DNA from: Salticus scenicus
Lineage: Eukaryota > Arthropoda > Arachnida > Araneae > Salticidae
Direction: 5' to 3'
Assembly (NCBI GenBank): GCA_963930645.1
Contig: OZ005654.1
Coordinates: 268,236,700-268,300,699 of the forward strand
Length of the DNA stretch: 64,000 bases
Positions 34,791 to 45,999 of the stretch are shown in pieces; the stretch's first letter is position 1; the number at the start of each line of letters is the position of its first letter. Made by a program: the position numbers and the translations under genes. The notes under the pieces are model-generated. The model was not told the origin of the DNA. It ran no database searches and saw only the letters and a program-made list of their open reading frames with translations.

Positions 34791-36113
34791 TAAATAATAT
34801 GCAAAATTATTTTGCTTTATATTATAAAGTTTTAGAAAATTTGTGAAAAGGCGTGGCTTACGGTACAAGTGAAGAATATATCCGATCCTAATATGTTAAG
34901 TCTTTCTTCATAAGTATTAAATATCTTTTTCAAGTTTTTCGCTGCTAAAATTCTATTTTAACCCTGTTACACTTTTTTTCGCATTTCAATATTCAAGAGT
35001 ACGTACACCTCTAGTTAAATATCATGTTTTAGAAAACACCGTACAGTGAAACTGATTGCATGAAACAGCAATTATGCATTCGACAATCGTTTTATTATTA
35101 TTATTATGAATATTTAATAATTTTAAAATGATTTTTTACCATAAATTTTCTGTTTAAATTTTGTTGTGACATATTTGCATTTGGTTACTGTACCGTTTGT
35201 AAGCTTTGTGTTATTTAAAATTTATCCCATAATGTAACATAATAAAATATCAAATTTCTATTAAAAGTATTTTAATACAGAATGAAATAGTGAAAAATTG
35301 CTTTATTATTATTATTATTATTTTTTTTTATGTTTATAAGATCTATTATTGGAACATAGCTCAATAGTATTTATTTTCAATTTCCTAATCACGAAATCAA
35401 AGTCACAGTTATTATGGAATAAAAATTTAAAACAAAGTAATTGTCTTATTACTTTCAAATATATAGATATTGATCTTACAGAATCCTGAAATTTCATTTA
35501 AAAGACTTTAAACGTCTCAATTTAAAAATTCAAAATAAAATAAATTAATCTAAATGCTTTTAAAGTTGAAACGGGAAGATTTCAAAATATATGAAAATTG
35601 GCATTTGTGTTTTGAACATTTTGGTGCGGCAGATATTAAAAACAATATTTTTATGATGAGCTGAACCTGAGCTTAAGAGAGGGCGGATCCAGCTATTTAG
35701 CACGAGTGATATCACCTGACTAAAACCAGAATAAACAACATTTTAATTTATTCCGGCGTATTTTTAGCCCACTGTTATTCTTTTTTTTTTTCTTTTTTTT
35801 TTCAAATTTCAACACTAGCTACAGTACGCTTACGTCCTATTTACATTAAGCCTTGATATGGAAGCTATGTTGCTGTTTTTCGATGCTGCGAAATTTACAG
35901 AATATATTTGTGTTAATATACTATACAGATAGAAGAATAATTATATAATATCAACAAATCTTCTTTAATCAATATGTTTATATACATTACTGTATGGAAA
36001 TGTTTATATATGAATATTGCATTTATTTTTAATGAGAGATATAAACACAAAATACTAAAAAAAAAAGAATAAAATGTGTTATAAATTTTTATAAATCAAG
36101 CAAAATATATATG

Positions 36114-36341
36114 CATACTTGCCAACCTAACCCGTAACATTGTTAGTTCCCACACCTGTGTGTACACAATTTAATTTTTAGAGCAATTAACTTCAAATAC
36201 ATTTACGATTAACTCATTGAGCGCCACGCGAATTCTTATGGAAATCCCATTCAGGCCACACGTGCTGCTTAGAAGCGTGTTTTGTTTATCGAGTTTCAAT
36301 AAACCCCATTAGGCCTTAACGATATAATCCTATAAAAATCC

Positions 36342-36372
<31 letters not shown>

Positions 36373-36587
36373 CATGAAGTAAATTTTAAATAAATTGTCA
36401 GTAATTACTTAAAACTATGTAAGTTCTGTAGTTTTATATCATATTTTACACTGCCGGCTGACTTAGCCTAAATGGAAAGATCAGTGTCAGCCACCGATGG
36501 CTGACACGGCTCTAAAAAGACTGATGTGAAAAAAATGTACGGAAAGGGGCGGGACCAGTAATCTTCCGGGATAGGTTGACAAGAATG
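36114..36587. mobile_element. CATACTTGCCAACC MITE enlarged by a nested insertion
   Basis: The left end CATACTTGCCAACCTAACCC and right end GGGATAGGTTGACAAGAATG are inverted relatives of the 3625 and 2951 MITEs. The flanks TATATG (36108-36113) and TATATA (36588-36593) nearly match as a 6-bp duplication. The interior holds TTAACTCATTGAGCGCCACG (36208-36227), which resembles a piggyBac-like left end, an A run (36344-36372), and the hairpin GTGTCAGCCA-CCGA-TGGCTGACAC (36484-36507). Confidence 0.6.
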
Positions 36588-36924
36588 TATATACATAGAG
36601 ATATGCCAGAAAATGTTCTTTATTTTTCATGAACCAGATGAATGGTACTTTTTCTCTGAATAGTCTATGTATTAAATATAATGCTGCTTTAAATACCCTT
36701 TAAATGAAAAGTTTTATTACATAAAGTAATTTTCTGGCACTTTACAGCTCCCAAATGACACACAATACAAAACCCCGCCTTTTTCCAGTGTTTAAAGGGT
36801 ATTAACGTTTAATGTGCTTTATATTCGTTTTGATCTTTCCTTCTCCTCCTTATCTTCTTCTTTTTTCCTTAAAAAAAAAAAAAGAGTTATGTAACATTTT
36901 GACCTTTTCAAGTGAAGATTTAGA

Positions 36925-37010
36925 TTAAGGGTAGTCAGCCTTTCCACACCCACCGTCCACTTCGGTATCTGTGTTAAAGTGTAGAATTTTAGAACATCCC
37001 ATTAAGTAGT
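36925..37010. mobile_element. Possible hAT-like end fragment
   Basis: GGGTAGTCAGCCTTTCCACA followed by CCCACCGTCCACTTCGGTAT resembles arthropod hAT-type terminal sequences as I remember them. No matching right end was found within the following kilobase. It would help explain why the right half of the 6-kb repeat is longer than the left. Confidence 0.3.
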
Positions 37011-38159
37011 AGGATTTATTATTTTGCATATTAATTTGTTACACATTATAAAATATAAAAACAAAAGAATATCGTGGAGATTTATGTAAAAGTTTTTAAT
37101 AATGTCATGAAAAAAATAATAATAATAATTAATAAAAAAAATAAATAAATAAAAATAAAAAAATCTGTTTTAATATTTTAAAAAAGTCAATTAAAGAAAA
37201 TGAAAGTGCTGCAGTATCAGAACAAACTCCCATTGTCACTGTGAAACGGCCGTGGGAACCAGGTTCAGTGCCGCCGTTTCAGACAATTATACGGCAGCTT
37301 GAGTTAAAATAATTTTGAATTTTCAAACAAATTTAAAACCATTCATCTTTTTTTTTTTTTTTTTTTTTTTCTCTTTTGATAGATATTTTAATATCTATTC
37401 AAGCTATTTAATTTTCTTGGTATGAAGTGAACTATCTGATGTTTAATCAATAGAAACCAATAAAAATGTTTTAATTCATAAACTAACTCAGAAAGTCCTG
37501 TGAATTAGTCACTTTTTTTATTTTATAATTAACATTTCTGAAATTTTTTTCCAGTGTGAAACTTAATAAATAATGTGTACTGTGTGGTAGATCGTGATTT
37601 ATATTTTCTAAATGTATAGACGGACCCCTAATACATTTTCACGTGTAACTCTATTTAAAATTGATTTAAGGTATATAAATAGCTATGTTTTTCGAACCGC
37701 CTTGATCTCAGAAATCTGAATATGAAGTCAAAAATAGGGGTTGCTATTGAAGAAAATGAAGTTAATGCCAGTTTTAATATGTAGACGACCCCTTAGGCAA
37801 ATTTTAACTATACCGTTATAAACGAGACGTTATTGCAAATCGATCGGTACCAGTCAAATGTTTCTACGATAATTTGCGGCAAAATTAGGTGGGGGGGGGG
37901 GGGTGGCGTTTTTTTTTTGGGGTGACTGTACAATAATATCAATAACGTTAGTTTGCTCCCAAATCCATCTGTTTCCATTTCGGTCTCTTCACCGCAAATT
38001 TAACATGCATCTCTCCATGCTTCGCTGGGTTTTATATATACATTGTGGGTATAATTAAACTTGGCTTATTCAACGCTCTCTGCAGCTGTAACTAAAATGC
38101 AGATTGAGCCGAAAATTTGTATGTGGACAATTAAAGAATGCGTTCAAATATTCTGAAAA

Positions 38160-38178
38160 AAAAAAAAAAAAAAAAAAA
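38160..38178. repeat. Poly-A run in spacer between foldback element and transposase relic
   Basis: A long A tract in otherwise ordinary AT-rich sequence. Confidence 0.85.
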
Positions 38179-38357
38179 TCTGTTCGGGGGCGGATTACAG
38201 TCAAAATGCTTGAAATGACATGAAATAAATAAATGTGGTGTGTTTTAACATTTTCAAAATTTACGACATTTCAAACTGCTTTTATAACAGTTTTATTTAT
38301 TATTTATTATTTATAAGTAAAGGATTTTGCGGCAAAATTTTACAGATGACAGAGCCA

Positions 38358-38597
38358 TTCATTTTCCACTCTTTGGTCGCCCGTTCGCTCTATCTTAATT
38401 CGTGTGATTTTTGGTAATGTGGCCATTTAAACAGTTTGGTTTATAATGAAAATGTTGTAACGTTGGCTGACTTGATGGACAGCATAACTTAGCATGTGCA
38501 AAAGGTCACTGTCGACCAGCTGCGATCAGCTGTTGAACTACAGATTTTACAACTTAATGATGGGGACCACATTCAACAAAGTGCTTTACACCGCTAA
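38358..38597 (+). pseudogene. mariner/Tc3-like transposase relic, C-terminal tail
   Basis: The frame reads RSLYLNSCDFW, stop, CGHLNSLVYNENVVTLADLM, DSIT, stop, HVQKVTVDQLRSAVELQIL and LNDGDHIQQ. This matches the end of IS630/mariner-type transposases, where RSPDLTPCDFFLWGHLKS carries the third catalytic acid and is followed by an ID-rich helix and a GGHIEH-like motif. The Asp of CDFW (38406-38408) corresponds to that third acid. TAA at 38415-38417 and TAG at 38490-38492 break the frame; the final stop is 38595-38597. The N-terminal DNA-binding domain and first two acids are not recognisable upstream. No terminal repeats were paired with it. Confidence 0.75.
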
Positions 38598-38850
38598 ACA
38601 GTCTCTGAAAAATGAAAGAAATGTCTGTAATAATAAACAAATGTGTTTGTACTGAAATTTGCAGCTTGTTTCTACTTTGATGAATGGTTCCCTCTTAGGG
38701 CAGTGTTGTTTTTATTTTATTTTATTTATTTATTATTATTATTTGTAAAATCCTTGAGCCCATCCTTTGAAATGTCTACATACAAATTTTCGACTTGCTC
38801 TGTACTTTAGTTACCGTTATAGAGAGCACCGAATAGGCCAAGTTATGGCC

Positions 38851-38860
38851 ACTCTCTCTC

Positions 38861-38911
<51 letters not shown>
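38851..38911. repeat. (TC)n(TA)n compound microsatellite
   Basis: About six TC units followed by a TA run of more than 20 units, then TACATACATT. Confidence 0.95.
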
Positions 38912-38916
<5 letters not shown>

Positions 38917-39110
38917 CATTGATAGACAAAAAGATAGATCAATAGATAAATACATGTACATATCTATACAAAATAGTGTCATTTATTCTAAGAATCAACA
39001 TAGAGATCCGTGAAAAATCATTTAAATGCACTTCATTTGGATTATCGTAAATTTGTATCAATAAATAAACTCAAAATCAAAAAAAATTATTGCTAAAAGA
39101 TATTTAATTT

Positions 39111-40285
39111 TAGCATCCCGAATTCTATAGTGAGGAAAGAATTGTAATCATGTCAAAAATCCGAGTTTTAGATTTTGGTGTTTCTGCACGTTTTGAGGTC
39201 GCCTGAATTAACATTTACTATTTTTACAAAGATGTGTGTATGTATGTGTGAATGTATGTGAGTGAACACGATAGTGTCTAAACGCTTTGTTCGAATGAGT
39301 TGAAAGTTGGTACGTATGTTATAGGTCACCGTATCATGAACCCTATAGATTTTGCTGAATTTAGCACTTATAATTTTGTTACAGGGACACACATAAAATA
39401 AATTCTTTCTCATTATGGTCAATGGGGCTAATTTTTTTAAAGTGCGATAGCACCTAAATGCCTTATTCTACGGAGCTGAAAATTTATACACATATGAGTC
39501 ACCTTCACACAAACTGTATAAATTTTGGTGAATCTAGCGTTAATAGATTTTACATGGACACAAAGAAAAATTCTTTATCATTATTGTCTATATGGACCCA
39601 TTTCTTTTGAACTGCGACAACGTCTAAACGTCTTATTCAATTAGAGTGAAAATTTATTCACATGCCATAAGTCACCGTTGCAGGAATTGCATAAATTTTA
39701 GTGAATCCAGCACGTACAGTTCTTTTACAGGGACACAAGGAAAAAATCTTTATCATTATGCCCTACGGGCTCAAATTCTTTAAAGGACAATAGCGTCTAA
39801 ACGCCCTATTGGATTAAGCTGAAAAATTACATACATTTTATAGATCACCGTCACACTATCTATATTAATTTTGAACTATGTATAGGTTTTTTAGAGGAAT
39901 GCAAAGAAAAAAATCTTTATCATTGTGGCTTATAGGCTCATATCATTTAAAATACAATAGCGTCTAAACGTCTCATCCGATTGAACTGAAAATTTATGTA
40001 CATGTTACAGACCACCGTCACACAAACCCTGTGTATTTCAGTGAGTATAGCACTTATAGATTTTTACAGGGACATAACGAAAATTTCTTTATCATTATGA
40101 TCTATTGCCACAATTTTTTTAAGGGGAATATCGTTAATTGAAACAACATACTTTTTTTGAGAAAGATGTTCAAATACTCTGTTATAATTTTCTGTTCTGT
40201 TTATTTAACGAATTTCTCCCATTAAGTTATTTATATAACCGTTAATTATTTAATTTTCGGAAAGTCGAGTGGAGTCACTCCTGAT
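39111..40285 (+). repeat. 173-bp-satellite element, copy II (5 units)
   Basis: The head TCTATAGTGAGGAAAGAATT is followed by ATCATGTCAAAAATCCGA and CACGTTTTGAGGTC. The ACAGGGACACA phrase or its variants recurs at 39381, 39552, 39727, 39893 and 40066, giving spacings of 171, 175, 166 and 173 bp. It ends CGGAAAGTCGAGTGGAGTCA then CTCC and a T run, the same 3' end as copy III. Confidence 0.85.
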
Positions 40286-40459
40286 TTTTTGTTATTTTAA
40301 TTTCGCAAGATGAACTGCATGATATAGTTAATTTTCGAAATTTTTAGTCACGATTTAATAAATATATACTGAATACTAAATTTGGTGTTTGTAACGAATG
40401 CTTTAGATTTTAAATTGAGAAAAAATGTTTGATTGTGGTATGCTTTAATTGTAAATAAA

Positions 40460-40499
<40 letters not shown>

Positions 40500-41449
40500 G
40501 TTTGTTTATTAATATCTGCCATTAACAACAATTCACTTTCATATTTCTTTATTTCGATTATTTTAATTAAAATGCAAAACGAATCAAACTAATTAAAATT
40601 GAATATAACATAATTATATAACATTCGTATAATTTCAAATATTGAGATAAACAGAAACTTTAAATAGCTTCATTATTATTTAATCAGTACGTTTAAAGTC
40701 GGTTTTTGCCTTAGGCAAAAGAGAATAACTTGATTGTTTAAAGCGTGTGTGGGAAGAAAGAACTAAATTATAAAATTTTGATTTACAGTAGTACAATAAT
40801 ATATAGTCTAATCTAACATGGAAGTGCAACAAAACAAAGTGATTTATTATTCATGATACGTCTTACTAAGGTTATTTTATTCTACATTGTACTGTAAAAC
40901 CTATTTAAGAGATTTATTTAAACCTAATTAAGAGAAAAAATATGGGGTAAAAATATATAATTTCAATTGTCCTTAATGAATTTAGAAGATTTAAGATGGT
41001 CACTCTTATTTATATTCATCACTGTTAAAAGAAGAAAAAAAAAAAAAAAAAAAGAAAAAAGAAAAAGAAAAATGTTCAATATTTATGAAATCTAATTCAT
41101 TCAAATAGTATATATAGCTTTATAAATAAGAATTATAAAATGAAACTTGCATTAATAGACAGGCTTTTATTATTCAGCCCAAGGGCATGTCTTCTCACAT
41201 CGTATGATTGTTATACTCGTATATTAAATGAAATGCATCAATTTCTTAAATGAATACTCTTAGAAATATATATTATTTCTTCTTAATTTTTTAAAATTTA
41301 AATTAGGTCACTTCATGGTTACTCCTGTTATGGTTACATTTAACTCTCTTTTTTGAACACGTAAATGGTACAATCAATATTCCAAATGTATGTTTTTGAC
41401 TTAAGGAAATACGCGGTATATTTAGAATCGTATTTAGTAAGAAAATAAA

Positions 41450-41480
<31 letters not shown>

Positions 41481-42200
41481 TAAAAAAAAAAACTTTTTAT
41501 TTCCAATGTTACTTTTTAGAAATTTACATCATTCGAATTTTATATTAAGACTTGTAAAGTGAATATAATTTTTCGAAACCATTAGCTGTCTCTACAAGGT
41601 TTTAAAGTTTAAATACATTTAACAGAGATGCATTCTTTATATAGTTCTTTAAAGTGAGATAAAATTAATATACCGCATTCATCTATAACGAATAAGTGGT
41701 CATTTTCTAAATCCTTAAACTAGAAATATAGATTTCCGAGCTATGCGAATAAAGCATTCAATTAAGCTGAATAAACAAAATAATCGAGAAATTCTAATCT
41801 ATATATTTCTAGATGGTGGAACAATATTATGAATATTATGAATTGCGAAAAAATCTCGCTTGATTTTCTAAAACCGGGTCATGAACCGAGATTATAATTG
41901 CTAAAACATGCCTCTTGTGTTCGCATTTATTGGCAGAGATTTTCAAATAAGTTTGATCTTGATAATATAGACAAACAATTTAGAATTCTCATAGGGTTTT
42001 TAGAATTTGCATTCAAAGGGGTTAGAATTTATATGAATGGCATGGAACTATTTTTACTAATGCCACAATTTAGATTCTAGATGTCAGTTTCAAATTTTTT
42101 TCTCAGAGTATTCTTTTGATAAGGATATTTTTTGAAAGACTGAAAAAGCTTAAGGGCGTAGGCAAAAAAATTTATGACGATAAAATTATCTACAAAAGAC
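40286..42200. other. Gene-free AT-rich stretch
   Basis: Contains a T run (40463-40496), an A-rich run near 41034-41055, an AAAT/AAT microsatellite (41443-41482) and the near-palindrome TTTTGCCTTAGGCAAAA (about 40706). A 60-codon open frame near 41900-42080 has no recognised domain and no splice context; it is not called. Confidence 0.45.
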
Positions 42201-42204
42201 TAGA

Positions 42205-42350
42205 GGTTGAAGTTGAATTTGAGTGGGTGACATTCAACAGTAGAGCGAAATGGGAAATTGGCGACAATCTGTGAGTCACCTTCAGTATATGTCCGGAGAC
42301 ATGTCATTTCAGTTTTGAACCTCATGAACCGGACCACAAGCAATGAAATA
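42205..42350 (-). repeat. Degenerate fragment of the tRNA-Met SINE body
   Basis: AATGGGAAATTGGCGACAAT, TGTCCGGAGACATGTCATTT and CAGTTTTGAACCTCATG align in order with 59270-59345. The tRNA head and the CCTA repeat are absent. Confidence 0.5.
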
Positions 42351-42614
42351 AAAATTCTGGTATCTAACAGCCACACTACTTCTATTTCACACTATTCCAC
42401 ATATTATATACTCTTTTAGAAGATACTGTATTCGGAAGACATAAAACTGATTTAATAAATCATTCACTTAACAATTTTCCAGTAAGAGCAAACTAATACC
42501 TGTGTCGTAAAGACATAAAAAACAGAGTTTACATAAGTAGGTAAAAAGAAAAAAAAATTGGTTGAGTTGAATTTTGAGTTACTAGTTTCCAAGATCTGAA
42601 ATTAACGTACAGAA

Positions 42615-42970
42615 TTAAGCCTACTGTCAATTTTCCTGTAGTAAATAATTAATATTTATGAAAGTACATTTAAAAAGGGGTTTATGTTACAAATTTGAAG
42701 AATTATAGTAGTTTCCGAGATAGTGACTTTCGACCCCACTTTTGATTTTTATGAAATTTTTGTGAACTCAGCTTTTAACCAGAAACAAATAATGATATCT
42801 AAAAGGGAGTTTATATGGTGTGTTTGAAGGTAATCTGTAGACCTGTCATTAAAGAAACGCAAATGATTGACCTCAAATTGAACTGCTTAGAAGGACTTCT
42901 ATCAATTTTCCTGAGCTAAATAGATAATACAATCGAAAGGACATCTAAAAGGATGTTTATATATCAAATT
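42615..42970 (+). repeat. Three diverged ~130-145-bp tandem units
   Basis: The phrase (C/T)TAAAAGG-GTTTAT recurs near 42671, 42800 and 42947. CTGTCAATTTTCCTG and CTATCAATTTTCCTG also recur, near 42625 and 42900. It abuts the MITE at 42971. Confidence 0.5.
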
Positions 42971-43153
42971 CAGAGTTGCCAACCTAATCCGGCAAATTGT
43001 TAGTACCGCCTGTTTTTCTACACCACTTAATTTTTAGAGTATTTGTTTTCTTTAATAATCGCAAATATATTTGAAAAGAATTATTCTAAAAAATTAAGTG
43101 GTGTAGGAAAAGGGGCGATACTAACAATTTGCCGGATTTGGTTGGCAGCTCTG
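42971..43153. mobile_element. MITE, second full-length copy of the 2951 type
   Basis: The left CAGAGTTGCCAACCTAATCC and right GGATTTGGTTGGCAGCTCTG flank GTGTAG-AAAAGG arms, as in 2951-3128 but in slightly different sequence. The left flank is CAAATT, but the right flank is an A run, so no target duplication can be read. Confidence 0.8.
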
Positions 43154-43591
43154 AAAAAAAAAAAAAAATTGTTGTCCAGTCATGGTATCTCCCTCTTGAT
43201 AAGGAATTTTAGCTTCGGGCATGAATAAAAGACCTAATGACTTATTTATATACAAAAGTTTAAGGGAAATAAAGAACATTCATATATATCATAGCCATGT
43301 ATTTGATAAATAAGCAATAAATAAGCAATACAATTCGCGTTCTTCCTGTCTGATGCAGCTTTATATTATAGTTTAAAAATTATTCAAAAACTATTTTATG
43401 TGGAAATATGTACTACGACAAAACTTTAGTTTTAAAATTTCTAATTTTTCATCTCAGTCGAGTGTAATATTGCTAAATACTAAAGCTATAAATGTTTCAG
43501 AATTTGCTTTAGCATTTCCAAAGATAATAATATAAAAAATCGAAAAAAAAAAAAAATATATATATATATATATATTATCCAATTGCTTATT

Positions 43592-44760
43592 ACTTTCCAA
43601 ACACTATAGTGAGGAAAGTATTGTAATCATGTCAAAAATCCGAATTCAAGATTTTGGTGTTTCTATACGTTTTGAGGTCCCTGAGTCCGTATTCGCTAGT
43701 TTTACGATGGTTTATGTATGTGTGTGTATGTATGTGTGTGTGTGAACACGCTAGCGTCTAAAAGCTTCGTTCGAATGAGGTGTACGTTGGTACGCATGTT
43801 ACAAGTCACCATAGAACGAACCCGTGAATCTGGCACTTATACTTTTTACAGGGACACAAATAAAAAATCTTTATCATTATGGTCTATGGGACCTAAATCT
43901 TAAAAGTACGATAGCATCTAAACGCCTTATTCAATTGAGAAAAACATTTATACAAATATTATAGGTCACAGTTACTCAAACTGTATAGATTTTGAAGAAT
44001 CTGACACTTATAGTTTTTTTACAGGGACACAAAGAAAAATTCTTTATCATTATGGCGTATGGGACCAAATTTTAAAAAGTGCGATAACGTCAAAACGCCT
44101 GATTAAACTGAGAAAATAGTTTACACATATATTATAGGTAATAGTTGCATGAACTGCATAGAGTTTGGTGAATCTAGTACTTATAGTTTCTTTACAGGGA
44201 CACAAAGAAAAATTCTTCATCATTACGGCCTACGGGACCAAATTTTAAAAAGTGCGATAGCGTCTAAACGCCTTATTCAATTGAACAAAAAAAATATACA
44301 CATATTATATGTCGCAGTTTCACGATCTATATAGGTTTTAATGAATCTAGCACTTCTAGTTTTTTTTACAGGGACACAACAAATAATTCTGTATCATTAT
44401 GGTCTATTGGGTGAAATTATTTAAAGCGCGATAGCATCTAAACGCCTTACTCAATATAGCTGAAAATCTATATGAGTATTATAAGACACTATTGCACTAA
44501 CTATAAGCATTTTAATGAATCTAGTATTTATAGGTTTTTACAGGACACAATGAAAAATTCTTTATCATTATAATCTATGGACTCATAGTTCAGTAGCGTT
44601 AAATTAAACATCGTGTACTATATGGAGAAAAATACTCAAACACTCTATTATAGTTTTCTCTCTTTTGTCTGTTTAACAAATCCTCTTTCTTTACTATATC
44701 TACAAAACCGTTAATTACTCAAACTCAATGTTCGGAAAGTCGAGTGTATTCACTCCAGAT
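43592..44760 (+). repeat. 173-bp-satellite element, copy III (5 units, both ends)
   Basis: The 5' end is the hairpin ACTTTCC (43592-43598) with GGAAAGT (43613-43619) around CACTATAGTG. ACAGGGACACAA phrases lie at 43848, 44021, 44194 and 44368 with a shortened ACAGGACACAA at 44540, giving spacings of 173, 173, 174 and 172 bp. The 3' end TGTTCGGAAAGTCGAGTG is followed by a GAGTG/CACTC stem. The 3' GTTCGGAAAG is the inverse of the 5' CTTTCCGAAC of copy I, so the element may have short terminal inverted repeats. Confidence 0.88.
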
Positions 44761-45364
44761 TTTTTTTTTCTTTTCGTCAACTTCATTCAAATTTTATAGT
44801 TCTTCATGAGATACTTGGTTTCTTATAATGCAATGTTTGAAAAGGTTTTCTGTATATATATATATATATATATACCAATAATAAAATTTATATCTTCATA
44901 ATCTGTTTTTGATAAAAGTTTCCAAAGAAATGAGCTTTTATGCGTGAAAATGCTTTCTTTAGCTTTACTTTAAGTTAAAAAAAGAAATATCAACTTTTCA
45001 GAATATATGCAACTCATGTATAAATATTTAAAATTTTAATGTGATTAATCTGTTTACATACTTTTTATTTTTGTATGTAATTAATTAATTAATTTAATTT
45101 TGTACTTCTCATAGAAATACTACACATTAAAAAAATTCAAAATAAAAGCACCTAACAGAAGAAAATATATATTTCATTTGCATGATTTAATTTATAGTTG
45201 TTAAATATATATTAAAATAACATAATAAATATATTCATTAATTAATAACTATGATTTATAATTAGGTATTTTATTTTGAGATAAACTATCAATTAAATAA
45301 TGTTAAGGAAATAATGTTTTTATAAATTCAACTTTCAAGCAAAATTTCCTTTTCTTATGAAAAT

Positions 45365-45680
45365 CATTAATTAAAAGCTGCTGTCAGATGATTCAATAAG
45401 TTTTATATTTAATATGTTTTGTTTGCTTCAGTTCATTTAATAGGCGGAATATATTAAATATTCTATAATAAACTAATTTTAAAGATAATTTATCATCCTT
45501 AATTTTGTAAATCAGAATTTCTGTATCAAAATACTTAATTATCTGAAATTATGATGAATTATCATCATTAATTTGTTTTAGTAGTTTACATAAATAATAA
45601 TTTACCTACGATGTTGTTAGATACTTTCCAATTTTACATATTTGGTTGAATTATTTATTCTATTTGTGATATTCATGAAA
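45365..45680 (+). repeat. Dispersed repeat A, copy 2
   Basis: Same order of blocks as 9425-9730: GCTGCTGTCAGATGATTCAA, AAGTTTTATAT, TTTTGTTTGCT, TCATTTAATAGGCG, TTCTATAATAAACTAA and TAGTTTACATAAA. Neither copy has a conserved coding frame. Confidence 0.65.
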
Positions 45681-45856
45681 TGGAATAATGGCAAAGTTTG
45701 AAATTAAACTAAAAAATTCTACAAATAGATTATAAAAGTATTCGACCACTTTTAAATTAAGACGTTTCGTCGAAATTTCAGAAAACCTTGATGTGTGATG
45801 CTATCGGAACTTTATAGTTATAATATATATGTTACCGCTAAAGTGCAGAAATCAGT

Positions 45857-45988
45857 TAATCTGCAGATTAGCTAGGTAATCTGCACATTAACTAGGGTGA
45901 TCCGTTAAAGTGAGGAAAATTGTTTTATTTCTCAAATTACCTAGGTAATCTGCGAATTACCTAGATAATCTGCACATTACCTACTAGG
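45857..45988. repeat. ~21-bp palindrome-rich tandem array in two short runs
   Basis: Units of the form TAATCTGCACATTACCTAGG occur twice at 45857-45897 and about three times at 45936-45988. A 38-bp spacer rich in AAGTGAGG separates the runs. AATCTGCAGATT and ATTACCTAGGTAAT are perfect palindromes. GTTAAAGTGA/CTAAAGTGC phrases flank and split the array. Confidence 0.65.
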
Positions 45989-45999
45989 CACTAGTTAAA

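Larger units (their letters stand above)
31915..37928. mobile_element. 6-kb foldback-like long inverted repeat, TA-bounded (CAGTCACC family)
   Basis: CAGTCACCCC at 31915 and GGGGTGACTG at 37928 are bounded by TA (31913-31914, 37929-37930). The outer 31915-32410 and 37435-37928 are inverted copies. A second pair, 33150-33815 and 34795-35480, is also inverted (for example GCCACGCCTTTACAGAATTT against its inverse ending AGGCGTGGCTTA). The left half ends GGGTGACTG-TA-CAGTCACCCC at 33834-33854, so it can also be read as two abutting elements, 31915-33842 and 33845-37928, sharing one TA. The right half carries later insertions (36114-36587, and around 36925). No transposase is readable. Confidence 0.7.

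Noticed and set aside
38776..38982. A 68-codon minus-strand frame
   Set aside because: Driven by the (TA)n/(TC)n microsatellite translation.
45857..45988. CRISPR array
   Set aside because: Units are contiguous without unique spacers, the genome is evidently eukaryotic, and no cas genes exist.
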